From contig SMMW01000622.1 in the NCBI GenBank assembly GCA_004794655.1, positions 11,846,501 through 11,910,500 on the forward strand: a stretch of DNA of 64,000 bases, given 5' to 3'. Below, piece after piece: positions 27,195 to 39,500 of the stretch. The notes under the pieces were generated by a model that searched no databases, was not told the DNA's origin, and saw only the letters and a list, made by a program, of their open reading frames with translations. The DNA is from Marisa cornuarietis (Eukaryota; Mollusca; Gastropoda; Architaenioglossa; Ampullariidae). The position numbers were made by a program, and so were the translations under genes. Each line of letters begins with the position of its first letter. Position 1 is the stretch's first letter.

Positions 27195-27475
27195 CAGCTA
27201 TCGGATATCTGGCTATTGGCCCTGACAGCTCCCTGACAGTTTTCGGATACCCGTCTACTGATGCTGACAAATCTCTTCTCTCTGTCCACCGAAACTGATT
27301 TTATGATACCTGGGTATCGATCACACAATTCCCTGAGGTTTGACAGTCCTAGTAAATATCTGTCGACCACAACCGGCAGTCCTCTGCTACCCGTCAAACA
27401 AAACTCACATAATGATACCTGTGTATCGAAACTGTACTGAAACTGGTCTATATTACCTGTCTACCGTCTTGTTAA
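27195..27475. repeat. Degenerate interspersed short repeat
   Basis: Variants of GATACCTGKSTATCG recur at about 27200, 27243, 27303, 27354, 27413 and 27453, with TGACAG between several of them. The clearest pair is ATGATACCTGGGTATCGA and ATGATACCTGTGTATCGA, about 110 bp apart. Spacing is irregular (about 27-60 bp), suggesting an old decayed minisatellite. It lies next to the 3' end of the LINE relic. Confidence 0.45.
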
Positions 27476-27739
27476 GCATCATTACGTGGTTCTTGACTTT
27501 CAGAGACTTGCTGAAGACGACGTAAACCTCACGTAATGACGTAACAGCTGAATAATACTCTGTGGAACTACGTGCCTGACTTGAGTAAAGCCATAGCAAC
27601 AGTTTTGATGTTTTGCTTAGACAAACCGAGATTATTCGCTCGTCTCCGCTTTTGACTATTCTGCCTATTTCAATTTTTGCACGTTCAATGGAAATTCAAT
27701 GGACTACTCCGTTCTTTTTATTGACCCACGAATCATAGA

Positions 27740-29060
27740 AATTAAAAGATAATATCGGTCAGTCGTCCCTTGACCGGCACCTGTCGCCGGGGGGAGCACG
27801 AGGATAGACGCGGCAGCTGACAGGGTCCACCACTCTTGCTTATTGTGGAAGATAGTGAGCAGATCCTGTACAGTTCGTAACCCAGTTCTTCCTCTGGCCA
27901 CCGCGGCGTCGGCCGCCCTCCAAGGTGCCTTTAAGGATAGTCTTCGACAAGGTGTTGTGCCTGGTCACATGGCCAAAGAAGACCAGTTTATGTCGCTTGA
28001 CTGTTGATAGTAGAACAGTATCGGCACTAAAAGAGATTTGTACAGCTTGTAGTTGGTAGCCTAGCCATTGCCGCTGTTGCTGTCACGATCCTGATGCTGA
28101 TATCTGGTGTGAAGCTGTCATCCTTGGAGAGGGTTGCTCCCAAGTATTTGAAGCTGCTTACCTCTTTGAGCTGTACCCGGTTCATAAAGATCTCTGCTTT
28201 GCTGTTGCCACTGATAATAACTTTGCTCTTTTTAGTGCTGGTCTCTATTCCATATGCATTTGAGCTGTCTGTCAGTCTGTTGGTGAGGTCTTGCCGTTCT
28301 TTGTTAGTACCTGCTAACAGATCTATGTCACCTGCAAAGCACAAGTTGCAGATTGGTCTTCTACCAATTGAAATGGAAGTACGATGGTTGTGAAGAGCTT
28401 CGAGCATGATGTTTTCCAAGAAGATACTAAACAGCGCCGGTGATAGGGGACATCCTTGACGGGCCCCTACTGTGGTGCGAAAGTAAGCTCCTATTTAGTT
28501 GTTCAGCAGTACTGCAGTCTTTGAGCTATTATACAGCGCTTCAACGACTTGGATGAGGCCTTCTTTGATGTTGAATTTTTGCATGACATGCCATAGCCCC
28601 TCGTGCCAGACTCTGTCAAATGCCTTTATAAAGTCATTGAAGTTGTGGTAAAGGTCCCACTAATGCTAAAGACGTTTTTTTTTATAAGGAGACGACATTT
28701 GAAGATCTGCTCAACTGTGCTTCTACGTGGTCTGAATCCAGTCTGTTCTTTTGCTAGCAGCTTTTCCGATGTGGTTCTGTATGACCTTCTGCATGGCTTT
28801 GCTTGGGTGGCTGATGAGGCTTATGGTTCTGTAGTTCTGGCACTGTTTGCTGTTGCCTTTCTTGGGGAGGGGTATGATAAGTGACTTCGTCCATTCTCTG
28901 AACCATTCCTTGCTCTCCCAGACTCTTTTGCACAGGACAGCCAGTGCCTTTGTAGTTTTTTCACCACCCTGCTTGAGCAGCTCAGCTCAGATAATATGTC
29001 TGTGGAGGAAAAGAGATGCAGAACGGGGTCAGCTTGTAGATTGCTGGACAGCTTGCCAGT
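27740..29060 (-). mobile_element. 5'-truncated, inactivated LINE (non-LTR retrotransposon) reverse transcriptase
   Basis: Read on the minus strand, conserved RT blocks appear in order: an upstream block with ELLKQGGEKTTKALAVLCKR (near 28.95 kb), WTKSLIIPLPKKGN, NYRTISLISHPSKAM, GFRPRRSTVEQIF, DFIKAFDRVW (motif A, near 28.63 kb), RQGCPLSPALFSIFLENIM (motif B, near 28.45 kb), NLCFAGDIDLLAG (motif C, near 28.33 kb) and SSFKYLGATLS (near 28.15 kb). A C-terminal part with GHV- and EGGR-like residues follows to about 27.75 kb. An in-frame TAA at about 28495-28497, a frame break between GFRP and motif A, and further frame breaks before the C-terminal part show it is dead. The second residue pair of motif C is GD, not DD. 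The endonuclease domain is absent, as expected for 5' truncation. The clade (Jockey/CR1/RTE-like) is not resolved. Confidence 0.88.
28027..28493 (-). pseudogene. Longest open part of the dead LINE reverse transcriptase
   Basis: This segment is open from just after the in-frame stop to 28027 and covers RT motifs B to D. Motif C reads FAGD: the codon at 28330-28332 is GGT (Gly) where catalytically active elements have Asp, a single-base change that removes a metal-binding residue. The peptide ends in a degraded stretch before the frame closes. It is a relic, not a host gene. Confidence 0.85.
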
Positions 29061-29551
29061 CCCCTCTCAGTATAGCATATGCATGTCTCATTTGTAGCAA
29101 ATGTTTGTAGGAAAAGTGTTTCTAGGAATAATGTTTCGAACGAGATGTGCTTTACAAACGAGAACTTCGACAATTGAGCCCCTATACAGGTGACATGCAA
29201 GGCTGTGGTAGCGAACACAGACAGTTAATGTCAGATTATGAAGGCCATTCAAGCTTTAGAATCACAGTACAGGAAGCATGGGTCTGCCGCTGGAAATGAG
29301 GGAAGGGTTGTTGTTTGAGGCATCGAGATGTCATTAGGAAAAGACTTCGTTTGGATTCGATTGTAACGGCTTAAAAAAACCTTAAACTTTGCAGGTCAGT
29401 TTGTTCTCATTGAAGCTGCAAAACGAAAGAGAAGCCTTCCAACTTTGACTGGAAAAAACTTGTTAGTGGTTTTGTAAGAGTTTAAAATCAGGCCGGGCTA
29501 GATCGTAGGAGTGGAGAGGATATAACATTAGAATACCGGAAAACAACGCTT

Positions 29552-29591
29552 TTAATAATAATAATAATAATAATAATAATAGTAATAATAA
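29552..29591. repeat. (TAA)n microsatellite
   Basis: About 13 ATA units with one AGT interruption. Confidence 0.95.
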
Positions 29592-30293
29592 CAATGTTTT
29601 ATTCTGAGGAACTACGATTTGTTAGGTGTGATCATGATATTTCAAGTACTTTGGTGATTCTGCTCTGTACCACACTTTAATTAATTTATTCGAATGAAAA
29701 CAGCAGCTGAATAAAGAAGCCAAATTCATGGATGGTTGAGTCTCGGGTTCAGTAGGCGGTAGGCCCCTAGGCACAATTGTCGTTTGCGCAGATGACCCGG
29801 ATATGTCGCGTTGCTGTTTCAGCATCCTGCGTTTTTACTGTAATGATGCTGTGGGCGCATAGTCTCTATAATGACGTGTACTAACCCCAAAGACCAGGAA
29901 AAGGCCACATTTGGTCTCTTCAGCATCAGCATGGGCTGTGAGAGATTACTGAGGCTGTCAGTCATTTACAGCGAGTCTTGATGTCAGCCTGTAGAAGGAA
30001 TAAAAACTTGTATGCTTAGACTTTTGTTGCGAAGCAATCGGGGAAAAAAAACCTGACGTCTCATCTTCCAAATTACTTCTTTCTAGATAAGAAAAAAACG
30101 TGTTTCTCGAACATCCAGTGCATGTGCAAGGTAAGTCTTTCTTTTTGAGTGCTTTTCCATCATTATGTCTCGGCAGACGGCAGGTTGTGAAATTGCTCTC
30201 AAAAAAGGACCGCTATTTAAGTAGCAGAGGTAATGTTACTTCAGGGTTAGTCTCCTTTCTATCTTTCTTTATTTTTCTCTCTATTTCTCTCTC

Positions 30294-30295
<2 letters not shown>

Positions 30296-30374
<79 letters not shown>

Positions 30375-30376
30375 CA
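30296..30376. repeat. Compound (CA)n(CGCA)n microsatellite
   Basis: (CA)22 runs straight into nine CGCA units. Frames across it on both strands are repeat-derived. Confidence 0.97.
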
Positions 30377-31525
30377 CTTTCTCACCATCTTGACAATAAT
30401 GAAAGAGTAAAGAACTCGACTTTTGAAAATATACATAGAATAGCTCTGGTGCTTGCGCACAAGTTTTTGAAAAGCCTCCGTACATAAAGTCAGGTTGGAT
30501 TCTGATGGTGGGAGTAAATCTATAGTGCACCCCGTGATCAGAGCAGAGTTTGAAGGGTGGGTGGTGGGGAGGGACGATCGGATACACATGCTCGCGATCG
30601 ATGCTGGCACCAAAGTAACTTTAGGGAAGACGGCAACGCGATTTGGTTGTATCCGAGACTTCAATCTTCTGCCTACGACTGGCGGCAAACGTTTTATGAT
30701 TGTCAGACAAAAGCAAGGGAGCTGGGTGGGTGGATCAAGGCGGACTGTGGGTAATCAACCGGGTGTCACTTACCCGTTTCGCCCTTGCGTCATAAACTTC
30801 TTGTTTGACCATAAGCTTCGACTCGGCTTACTTTCCAATGAATCCTATTCTTTAATTAGATCAAGGGATTTAAAAACCAACCCAAACGATCTTAATGGCG
30901 GCATGCAGCCTGTGTCGTTAGCTGTTCACTGCAGTGTAATTCCGAAAGAGATAACTTTACATGTCTTTCTCTGTCCATTGTCAATATTGCCTTTACTGCT
31001 TGTGTTTTCAAGACATTAGATGATTTACACTTTACTGCTGGAATCATTACCTGAAGCCATAGATGTGTCTTTCACAAGCCTGGATTTTCCTTACAACCAA
31101 GTGGTTCGCCGTTTTTCTTTAAATCTGCAGTGCCTCGGTTTATTCAGATATGTCCAATAATGTACTGAGACGGGGTAAAATTAGAGAGTGGGGTTGAAGG
31201 GAGCAAAGAAGGGGAAGAGGCAAAGGAGAATGAGGGAGAGAAAGAGAAAAAAACAAACAAGAATAAGTGTTGTCTTAGACCGGTTTTAACGGAGAAACCG
31301 ACACAAAACTGTTTAAGGTGACCCTAACCCAATATTCCATAAACGCAGCTGAGCATATTAAAAACATTTTAAACAGACGATCGCTTTCCTTTTAAATCTC
31401 CACACCCACTCAGTTGCGTCGATGGGAGAAACGGATCTTTAAAAATGATTAAAAAAAACTTCTGTAACTCAATTAAGACTGTATTCCCTGTCACCGATAT
31501 TTCTGTTGCATAATTTAACATGGCG

Positions 31526-32152
31526 TTAACTAGCTTCTCTTAGTTTTTTTGTGTGTGCAAATCGATCATCACGAAAGATTAGGTAGGCTAACAAAGGAAT
31601 AACAAACTTCTTTGCTGATTTGTGTTCACTCAAGAAAAGGTTGGTGGTGGGTGGTGGAAAAGACAAAAAAGAAAAAACCAGAACGAAAATCGGCCAGTCT
31701 ACATAAATTCGGGTGTGCCTGTTAGAATTTGTACACTCAAGGCTCGTGGAGGACGTCAAGATAAAAGGAATAGGATACGTGCAGTTTCCTGTGCGTTGAC
31801 TAGAGCGCAAATTGGCATCCGAATCGATTGTACAAATATGGGTCTCAACCGTGGGTTGTATTCCGCTCTGTTTGTAATTCACCCATCGTGGCCAGGCGAA
31901 GACACACAAAGGACTTTGTGGAGGTGCGGTAACCCCCAACTCCATCCCTCTCCCGCTGTTCGATGCAAAATCAGGTCGATATTCAATGGTACGAAACTCC
32001 CACCCTACAAAAAAAGAAAAAAAAACTGTTGCGATTGATGAATCTTGATCTCCGTCATGGCTAGGGATGTCCACCACGATGTTGACATCATCTTTCCCAA
32101 AGGCAGCCCACGGTTTTCTGGGGTTGTTTGATACACAAAAGGTGAATAACAA
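31526..32152 (-). other. Long open frame of uncertain status
   Basis: A 208-codon frame free of simple repeats, the longest such frame after the bHLH gene and the CA-repeat frames. The first ATG is only at about codon 70, leaving 139 codons. No domain is recognised, and the plus strand is also partly open here. One frame of this length is not far from chance expectation for 64 kb. Confidence 0.12.
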
Positions 32153-32331
32153 CAGCTACTTTTGAAAGCTTTGAAACTGCTATCGATCCACTCAGCGGTG
32201 CCAGGGCCGTGCAGGATTTTCTTAATTAATAGGTCTTAACGCCGTGTATGTTGTCTGCTAGAGCTTTTGAAATCACGCGTTTGCGGGAATGAACCATTGG
32301 CAAAATCAGTTAGAATAATTTCATTTCGACA

Positions 32332-32369
32332 CTCAATCAGAGATCATGATCTCAATCAGAGATCATTGA
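32332..32369. repeat. 19-bp direct duplication
   Basis: CTCAATCAGAGATCATGAT is followed directly by CTCAATCAGAGATCATTGA. Confidence 0.9.
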
Positions 32370-33156
32370 ATGAAATTTGATGCAAAACGGAAAAAAACAG
32401 AGATGTGTCAGCGAGAAGCACTTCCCTATCCAGCTACATTCCGGTGAAGTCATGTTTTCGAACAATTTTGGGGGTTACTTAAAGGATGCCAACCAGGTTT
32501 ATTTTCTTGTTTCTTGAAGCTTCACATAATAGTAAACAGGCTTAATTAATACATTACAAGAATATAAATAAATAAATTAATTGATTAAAATTAAAATGAA
32601 ACCAAGACAAATATTAGAACCATCTGATACCGTTTTCTCCTAGAGCAAACCTAGCAGAGGTTAATTGCGTTAATATTTAGTTTCTTCCTCAATTGGTTGT
32701 ATTCATGTTAGCTTCCACAAAACCTAGTCGCGAATCCAGGAAGCCGTCACAACCATATTTCTGTACATTATGTCAATGTTAGAAGATGAAGGACTAAATG
32801 CTAGCAGTTCATAAGCTTGCAGCACTGGGCCAAAATAACACCTAACTAAGGACAACTCAGTTACAAGAGCACCAGTCCCAATGTTAATGCGAGCGAGGTA
32901 TTTCTCGTGAATCCCTCAAAATAGAATTTTAAGGAAGCAGGCGGACTGACAGGTAATATTGCTGTGGTCCCGGAAAAGCTCTTCGAACGCGCAGTGTTTG
33001 TCACTTCATTCCTCGCCCCACCTTCAGGCTGTCAATTTATTCTGCTGAGCTATTCCCGGGGCAAGATTCTCAGGCGGACAGGACTTACATCGCTGGGTTC
33101 CCCGGCACGGCACTTGTGCAGAGCGCATCGCATCCGGGCGGTTTTGAAAGAATGTG

Positions 33157-33231
33157 ATGGAGAAACTGCGCCTGGCTGTGCTGACGAGCCTAATCTTCTT
33201 CAGCCTCTCTCTAGCCGCTGGAGCAGCATGA
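33157..33231 (+). CDS. Candidate 24-codon ORF resembling a signal peptide
   Basis: ATG in a good Kozak context (G at -3 and +4) opens 24 codons with a charged N-terminus (MEKLR), a hydrophobic core (about residues 6-20) and an Ala/Gly end (AAGAA), then TGA. This is the textbook layout of a secretory signal peptide, but the frame stops at the expected cleavage point and no donor site lies before the stop. A different frame stays open from 33211 for about 60 codons beginning after a CTCTCTCTAG acceptor-like site. Either a broken secreted-peptide gene or coincidence. Confidence 0.15.
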   Translation: MEKLRLAVLTSLIFFSLSLAAGAA

Positions 33232-35533
33232 CATTAGTTTCAAAGATTGGCGAGCGTTCCTGTGCAAGCCGGCAAGATTAGCCTTTCTCGCAGCTCGGCA
33301 GTCCCCTAAGCAGGCAGAAGACTGGAACAGAATGCCCAATTTTTCCTCTGTGGTTTCCTCAGTGGGAGCCGACGAAAAGGGTTCGATGCAAATCTGCTCC
33401 TAACTGACAACGGGTCCCGTGGTCTTCGCGTGTAGTCCTTAGGAAGCAATTTCACGTTTGATATCGTCCCCCGTCCCGAGAGACGCCTGCTGTAACGTCA
33501 GCAATTGTTATGGGGTGGGGGTAGAGTGGATAATTTACGTGCACGCGTTCGCTACACATTCGGATCGTGGACTGTGTGTCGGGAGCAAAGCACCGAGACC
33601 CAAATGTCAAGGTCATCTCAGACCGTCCTCTTTAAACCTCAGCGTGTGTGAGTGCAGCATCTTGTCGAACCTCGGTGTGGTTAGAGAGCATGGATTAATC
33701 CAAGAGACAGTTTTTTTTACAGTGGTAATGAAAATTTGACCGAGGAATTCGCATTTCTGCTGGAAATATTTTACGTCTCTTTTTTTGCAGCGAGGCCTTC
33801 TCCGGAGATTTAAGGTTTTAAGATGTGATTGACTAACATAGCAGGCAGCACATAATATGGATTTTATGATGCTGTGTAAGGGTCCTACATACCAAAGAAG
33901 CGATGTGTTTTCAGGATCATGAGCAGTTAACGTAGAACAACGTAATCAGCAAAAAAATGTTAGTTGAACCTTGTTTTTAAATTTGACCATGATAGGAGCT
34001 TGGAAACTTTTATGTAGTAACAAAGTTACTTGTCTCTGATGGGATTCTTTCATTTTGCCTGTGTCTGTGACATACTATGCTTAAACGGTGTCTTATCCCC
34101 GACCAGTTTGCACATCACAAGTGTTTCTAAAGTAGACTCCTTTCGGTTTAACCCAGTGTCTGTCCGACTAGATACATTGGAATATGTCCCCTGCAGTCGC
34201 CAAAGGTTCATGTCTTCGTCTGCTGTATTTTACGACTGGTCTCCCTTTAGACCCATTCATCCTTTCACCTTCATTAGAACCCCTGAACCATTTCATTCAA
34301 GAGTATACACTCTTTTCTTCTTCTTTCTTTATATATATTTATATATTTCTATTTTTGTTTTGTTTTGTTTTGTTTTTTTCGGTCATCTGTCTCGTGGATG
34401 GGGAAAACATCACGGAAAGGTTTCAAACCCTCCACACCTATCCCTCTCACGATTCTCCGGTTTTTAACGGCAAGATTAAGAAGCCCGAAGCCGCAAAAGC
34501 AAGCTGAATCGGAGAGCTGTCGAAGGTATTTGCCAGGGGAAGAGAATTCAAGGTTGAGAAAATGTCACGCCGACTTAAGAGTAGAAGCACGAACCATTTT
34601 CCCTGATCCCACGCTGCTCTGCGGAGTTGTCTTTGGAGGTCGTGCGCGCGACAGTCACGAACTGAGAATTTGCTGTCAGGGACAACGCTGATTGAGTCTG
34701 GGAGCTACGCTACACTTCCCTTGCTTGTCGGTGGACGTCGACTTAGAAAATAGAAAAAAATAGGACGAAGGAAAAAAAAGCATAGCCATTAGAAGAAGAA
34801 AAAAGAAATCATTTATAACAATTCGGGTTTCCAGTAGAGGTGATCTTTCTAAAACAGTTTGAGTATCTAGAAATTAAGCAGCTTTACAGAACCAGGAAAA
34901 AACTGAGAAAGAAATACAGTGTTACTGAATTAGCAGTGGAGACACGCTCACGGTTCTCTGGTTCCTGTGTTCTGAAGATCTTTTTTTAAAGTTCTCGCCA
35001 GAGAGAGGAAGGAAGGGAGGGAGAGAGCTGTAAAATGAGAGGATGAAGAATGAAAGGCCGGAGTGTTGCAGATGGGAGAGGAGATGGGAAAAGAGGAGGG
35101 AGAAGAGTGGTTGGGAGGATGGTATTGCCGAGAAAAACCGGTCCTCGAGTTACTTTCGCTTCAGTCTGATCTTCCACACTTTCCCTTCATTACAAATCCT
35201 TTCGGTTGTTAACATCGGAAAGCCTGTAGGAGGTTGCGGTTTGTTAAAGGGAAAGCATGCGTCGTGAAGGCTGAAAAGGATGGCTGGCTTTAAAATCGGT
35301 TGACCCTCATGAAGATATACAGCTTTACCAACAGTAATTTATGTTCCTCAATGACTACACCAGGTGATCGATACATACTTCTTGGCTACTTGCACATCCT
35401 TTTTTTTTTTTTTTGCACTTTTCTAGAACATGTGTCAACCTTTTCGTCCTCAAGTTCTGATCATAATTTTCTCTAAACTCTCTCTTCCCTTCCGCCCTAA
35501 ACTTTCTTTCTTATGTTGTTCCTCTGTCCAGAT

Positions 35534-35691
35534 GGGCGGTCCGGTGGCACAACGGTTAGCACCTGTCACCAATACAGTGAAGGTTGGCTGTCCTGGATTC
35601 AGCTCTTGTCTCGGGCACGATGTTCTTTCTTCCCCGTGTGGCTTCCTTGCCGTGATATGGCCTTAGTTGCTGGCTCGGTGTAAAACACCAA
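35534..35691 (+). mobile_element. tRNA-derived SINE, copy 5
   Basis: The only plus-strand copy of the family. It begins GGGCGGTCCGGTGGCACAAC, carries a B-box-like GGATTCAGCTC near 35.6 kb, and ends in the shared 3' motif GCTGGCTCGGTGTAAAACAC. About 20 nt of the body are missing. CCTCTGTCCAGAT (35521-35533) and CCTCTGCCCAGAT (35703-35715) flank it as a 13-bp target-site duplication with one mismatch. Confidence 0.9.
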
Positions 35692-37127
35692 TTACGCCCC
35701 CTCCTCTGCCCAGATCGTTTTTCTACTTAACTTCCAATTGCAATGCCAATGATCGGTCCTATCGTCGTCCAACTCATCTCTCGTGTCATCTAATGACTGC
35801 CTCGTGACTTTACGTACAAGTTTTACTTCCCTTGCGTACCTGTCATTGTCAGCTATTCTACCTTCTGGTTCCGCTTGTGAGGACAGGGATCTTCTTATCC
35901 CACACATTTTTTAAAGGGAAGCAACCTCTCTCCACCCTTTCCAAACTAGGCTTTTTGTCCTCGACTATCGCATTGGCTTAACAGCTACACCTTTTGTCGA
36001 TTAAAGAGCTGTTGGCAGTCAGTGACAGTCATAAACAAAATACAATTAAAAATGGAATTAAAAAACTTTTAGGTGATCTTTAGTCAGCCTGTCCGATAAG
36101 AGTAATGGCCCCATAGCAAGTCGTCACGCTGTCAGATCACTTTTTTGAAGGCTTGTGACGACTTTCCTTGGATAGGGAGGGGTGAACAGGTGAATTTTCT
36201 AGACAATGAATCCTCCGAGATTAAACCTCTGAAGGCGATCACATTGAGACGATAGTGCAATAAGTCTGAGAATTGGTGAACAACATCAATGAAGGTTTCT
36301 GCCAAACAGACCAGCATTGGCGAGGCACGAGATAAGTACCGTAAATAAATTGATAGTGCTTTCCTGCTAATGACTGCTTGCGAGTCTTCATTAAAAACCT
36401 TCTGCTGTCTCTGGCTCCTTTGGTCGACCGTCGATCATTCCTGGATTTTCTTTGTTTTGAAAGACCTATTGATGTTTGACTTTGTTGTCAGTAGGAGATT
36501 TTCTGCGCGCGTTCTATCCATCGCCATGCTTTTCTGGTACTCCCTGCGAAACGACCGAACCCACAATCCTCCGCGAAAGCAGCGTCACGAGGGGTGTCAT
36601 GTGCAAAACCTGGCGTTTGGGTGCGCTAGGGTCACAGTCTTCTTCCCACACGTCTCTCGTGTCTCATAATTCTTGGTCTCAGATTTTTACGCTAATTATT
36701 CGTACACGGCTTCCATTCTTCTCCCGAATGTTCGTGTTTGGTCAGTGTGACACGTTCTAATTTTAGTCCGATTCTCTCTCCCACGCCTCCACCCCAGTCT
36801 TAGCATGACTGTGGATTCGCATGGTGGGTGGACCTAAGTCGCGGGATACCGTCATCAAAAGATCTTTTAACGAAACGCTTATGTAGTGTACAGGCACAGT
36901 TTAACTAGCCGTGATTATCTCCTCTTTGACCACCTGTACTTTTTACCCAGCCTTCTCCTGCTTTCTCTCTATCCTGCAGCAAGCGCACTCTTTATGCGTA
37001 CTCTATCCTGTTAAACGGCAATGCAAGGGCGCTTGTTGGTGGACAAGTGTAGCTGTCCCTGCCAGAAGCTAAGTTGACCATCTGGATCGGACGTCAGACA
37101 TTCTCTTCCCGGATCTGCTTAAAGGGA

Positions 37128-37141
37128 CCAGTAGGGGGCGC
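37128..37141 (+). promoter_or_regulatory. Perfect CTCF-consensus motif
   Basis: CCAGTAGGGGGCGC matches every position of the core consensus CCASYAGRKGGCRC bound by the zinc-finger insulator protein CTCF, which is conserved across bilaterians. It lies about 6.5 kb upstream of the BHLHA15 coding exon. Occupancy cannot be judged from sequence. Confidence 0.5.
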
Positions 37142-37732
37142 TCAGCTCGTCAGACGAGGGTGCCTTGCGATTATGGGTACGTAGCCAAGTCTAGACTGAC
37201 TCTGCTTATTACTCTGCAGAGTCTACTTCCGCGTATGATAACAGCGTTTCGTCTGGACAGGCATGGCTATTTAATTACTCACTCACCAGCGATGCGTAAG
37301 TCTGCATGCAATCTGGTTCATTATTTTCTTTGACGGTGAGCTTTTTTTCGGGCCTCTCTGCAGACTTTTCTTAATAAGAAAATAAGGGGATGCAAGGGTG
37401 GTGTCCAATTTTTTTCTATCCCAGGCCAAAGCCTAGTTATAAAAAAGTGTGACATAGTATAATCAAAGGCGTACAATAATTTTTGTCAAAGATGTATGCT
37501 GCTCCGGTAGGGCTCGGAGAAAAAGAAACTGCTCGCAGGAGGCGGGGATTAAGAGATTTGAAACGTGAAGTGTAACATGCCAAATCTCTGTTGTCTTTTA
37601 GAGTTTATTCTTTGGCCTCAAGGGAATGTTCAATGTTCCAGTCAAACGGATAGACACTACAAATTCCAGGCTGCATAATCTGCGTGCATAATGGATCTGA
37701 CAAGTCCTCACTGCCAGTAAGAGGGCAAACAG

Positions 37733-37768
37733 CCCCCCCCCCCAACACACACACACACACACACACAG
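37733..37768. repeat. Poly-C then (AC)n
   Basis: Eleven C followed by an AC run, then scattered CACA units to about 37840. Confidence 0.93.
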
Positions 37769-39500
37769 ATACAATCATAACGCAAGCTTACACATTTCCA
37801 TGCACACACTTGCCCGCGCACATACACACATACGCACACACATAGATGCATTTTGCTATTGAACTTCATTTAAATGTTGATAAAGAGGACTGTGTGAACA
37901 CTTGGGTATCAGACACGTTTTTATGACTTGGGTGTCAGATGAGGTCTTAATTACCATAATTTGTTTTATAAGGTAACGATTTATAACTTTCTGCGCCTGA
38001 TGCTAATTCATTCACAGAATGTCCTTTTATCAGAACGTACGTGTCTTGTGTCAACACTAGGTACTGTTCAAAATTTCAATGAGCCAAATAAAAATCCCCA
38101 CAGAGGAGTAGTCCATATTACTTTGCTCCCACCACCGTGCGCAAAAACAAGAACCAAATTACCAGAGATTGATTGTTTCAAATAGGAATTTGACATTTGC
38201 CACGCGGGGTTGAGTAGTGGGTAGGGCCTTCTTGATTGGCTAGCAGGAAGGGAGGTCTAGCATTTCCTAAGCTCTACAAAAGTCCGGAGGCGTATCGAGT
38301 ATGCCGCATGATGATGGTCCCCTTTGCGACGTTCCTTTTTTTAGAGGACACACCAGGAAGTCTCTCAGTTAGCATGTGCTTCACGGTTTGTTAACTTCTG
38401 CAAAACCTGGGAACGTTTGAAAGGTTAGTAAGAGGCGATTACGCACTGTAAGGTGGAAAGAAACAGCAACAACTTTGTGGCTGTGTCAGGAAGGTCAACT
38501 CCCTGGCCGAGGGAGAAAGTAATGTAAACACATAGGCTTTTTTTCTTCTTTTGGGCTTTTATCCTTTTGTTGTGAATCTTGACATTCGTGCTTTGCCGCC
38601 AGGTTCAGGCTATTCCGCCATTGCGCTAATCACGTATTGCAGAAAATCGCATCGATCACCCTAAACTCAGATTTCATAACGAGGCTGTGTGGCCCCAGTG
38701 CGACCTTTGATCTTTTATGCAAACCCAGCAATCAAAGGTGCTTACAAAAATGAGAAAGAGCGGTCTTAATCCTTAAAATCAGCAAGGCGAGTTCTTTTAT
38801 GGGAAATCTCTCAAACGCAAGACGTTCAACTCTGCAAGGGGTTTCGAAGCGAATCGAAATGTACTTACTTGATGACACTCGCAGTTTCCACGTTCTGTAA
38901 CAGCAGTTTGGACCATCCATTAACTGAAACTTGAGGACAGTGTACAGTGGCGATGTCACATTTTGTGACACCGAAAGTTGGTGTGTTGCCGACGAATCGA
39001 CACTGTGATATTTGGAGCATATTATTTGCGGTTGGAACAGATATGCAGCGTGTTATTGCCCTTAGTCAACAACATGATGGCCGTGAGTTAATTATGTTTA
39101 TTTAGCGGCTACGATTCAGCTACTTCTTGTTGTAACGATATGGTGGTTGCAATAACCTCGCGCCTAACAGGGATAGTTATTGCACATTCATTTAAGGCAA
39201 TGGTTTTGTAAATAATGTCATAATGTGACGGTCAAAACATTGCTCATTCGATACCCTTGTAGTATTATAATACTATTGCCTTTATTGCACAATTCACCTG
39301 GTTGTAATTTTCCCGAATGAAATGGAGGAAGCTTTCACGACCACTTCAGACAGGTTGTAACGTGTCTCACATCACTCTCAAACAATGTTGCCTTGCATGC
39401 ATAATGATTCGTGAAAACAAAGCGAAGGGGACAGCACCCAGCAAGGACAAACGTGACTGTTCGTCGCATCGATTTTCAGGATGAATGGTACCTCCGAACG

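Larger units (their letters stand above)
29061..35520. other. Non-coding, with weak candidates listed separately
   Basis: Holds two microsatellites, the uncertain frames at 31.5-32.2 kb and 33.16 kb, and a GC-richer stretch at about 32.95-33.65 kb. No gene established. Confidence 0.5.

Noticed and set aside
28094..28393. 99-codon plus-strand frame
   Set aside because: Antisense of the LINE reverse transcriptase relic.
30213..30688. Minus-strand frames of 124 and 130 codons
   Set aside because: Cys/Val and Arg/Ala runs come from the CA/CGCA repeat.
32964..33281. 105-codon plus-strand frame
   Set aside because: Overlaps the signal-peptide-like ORF in another frame, no domain, and local GC-richness explains its length.
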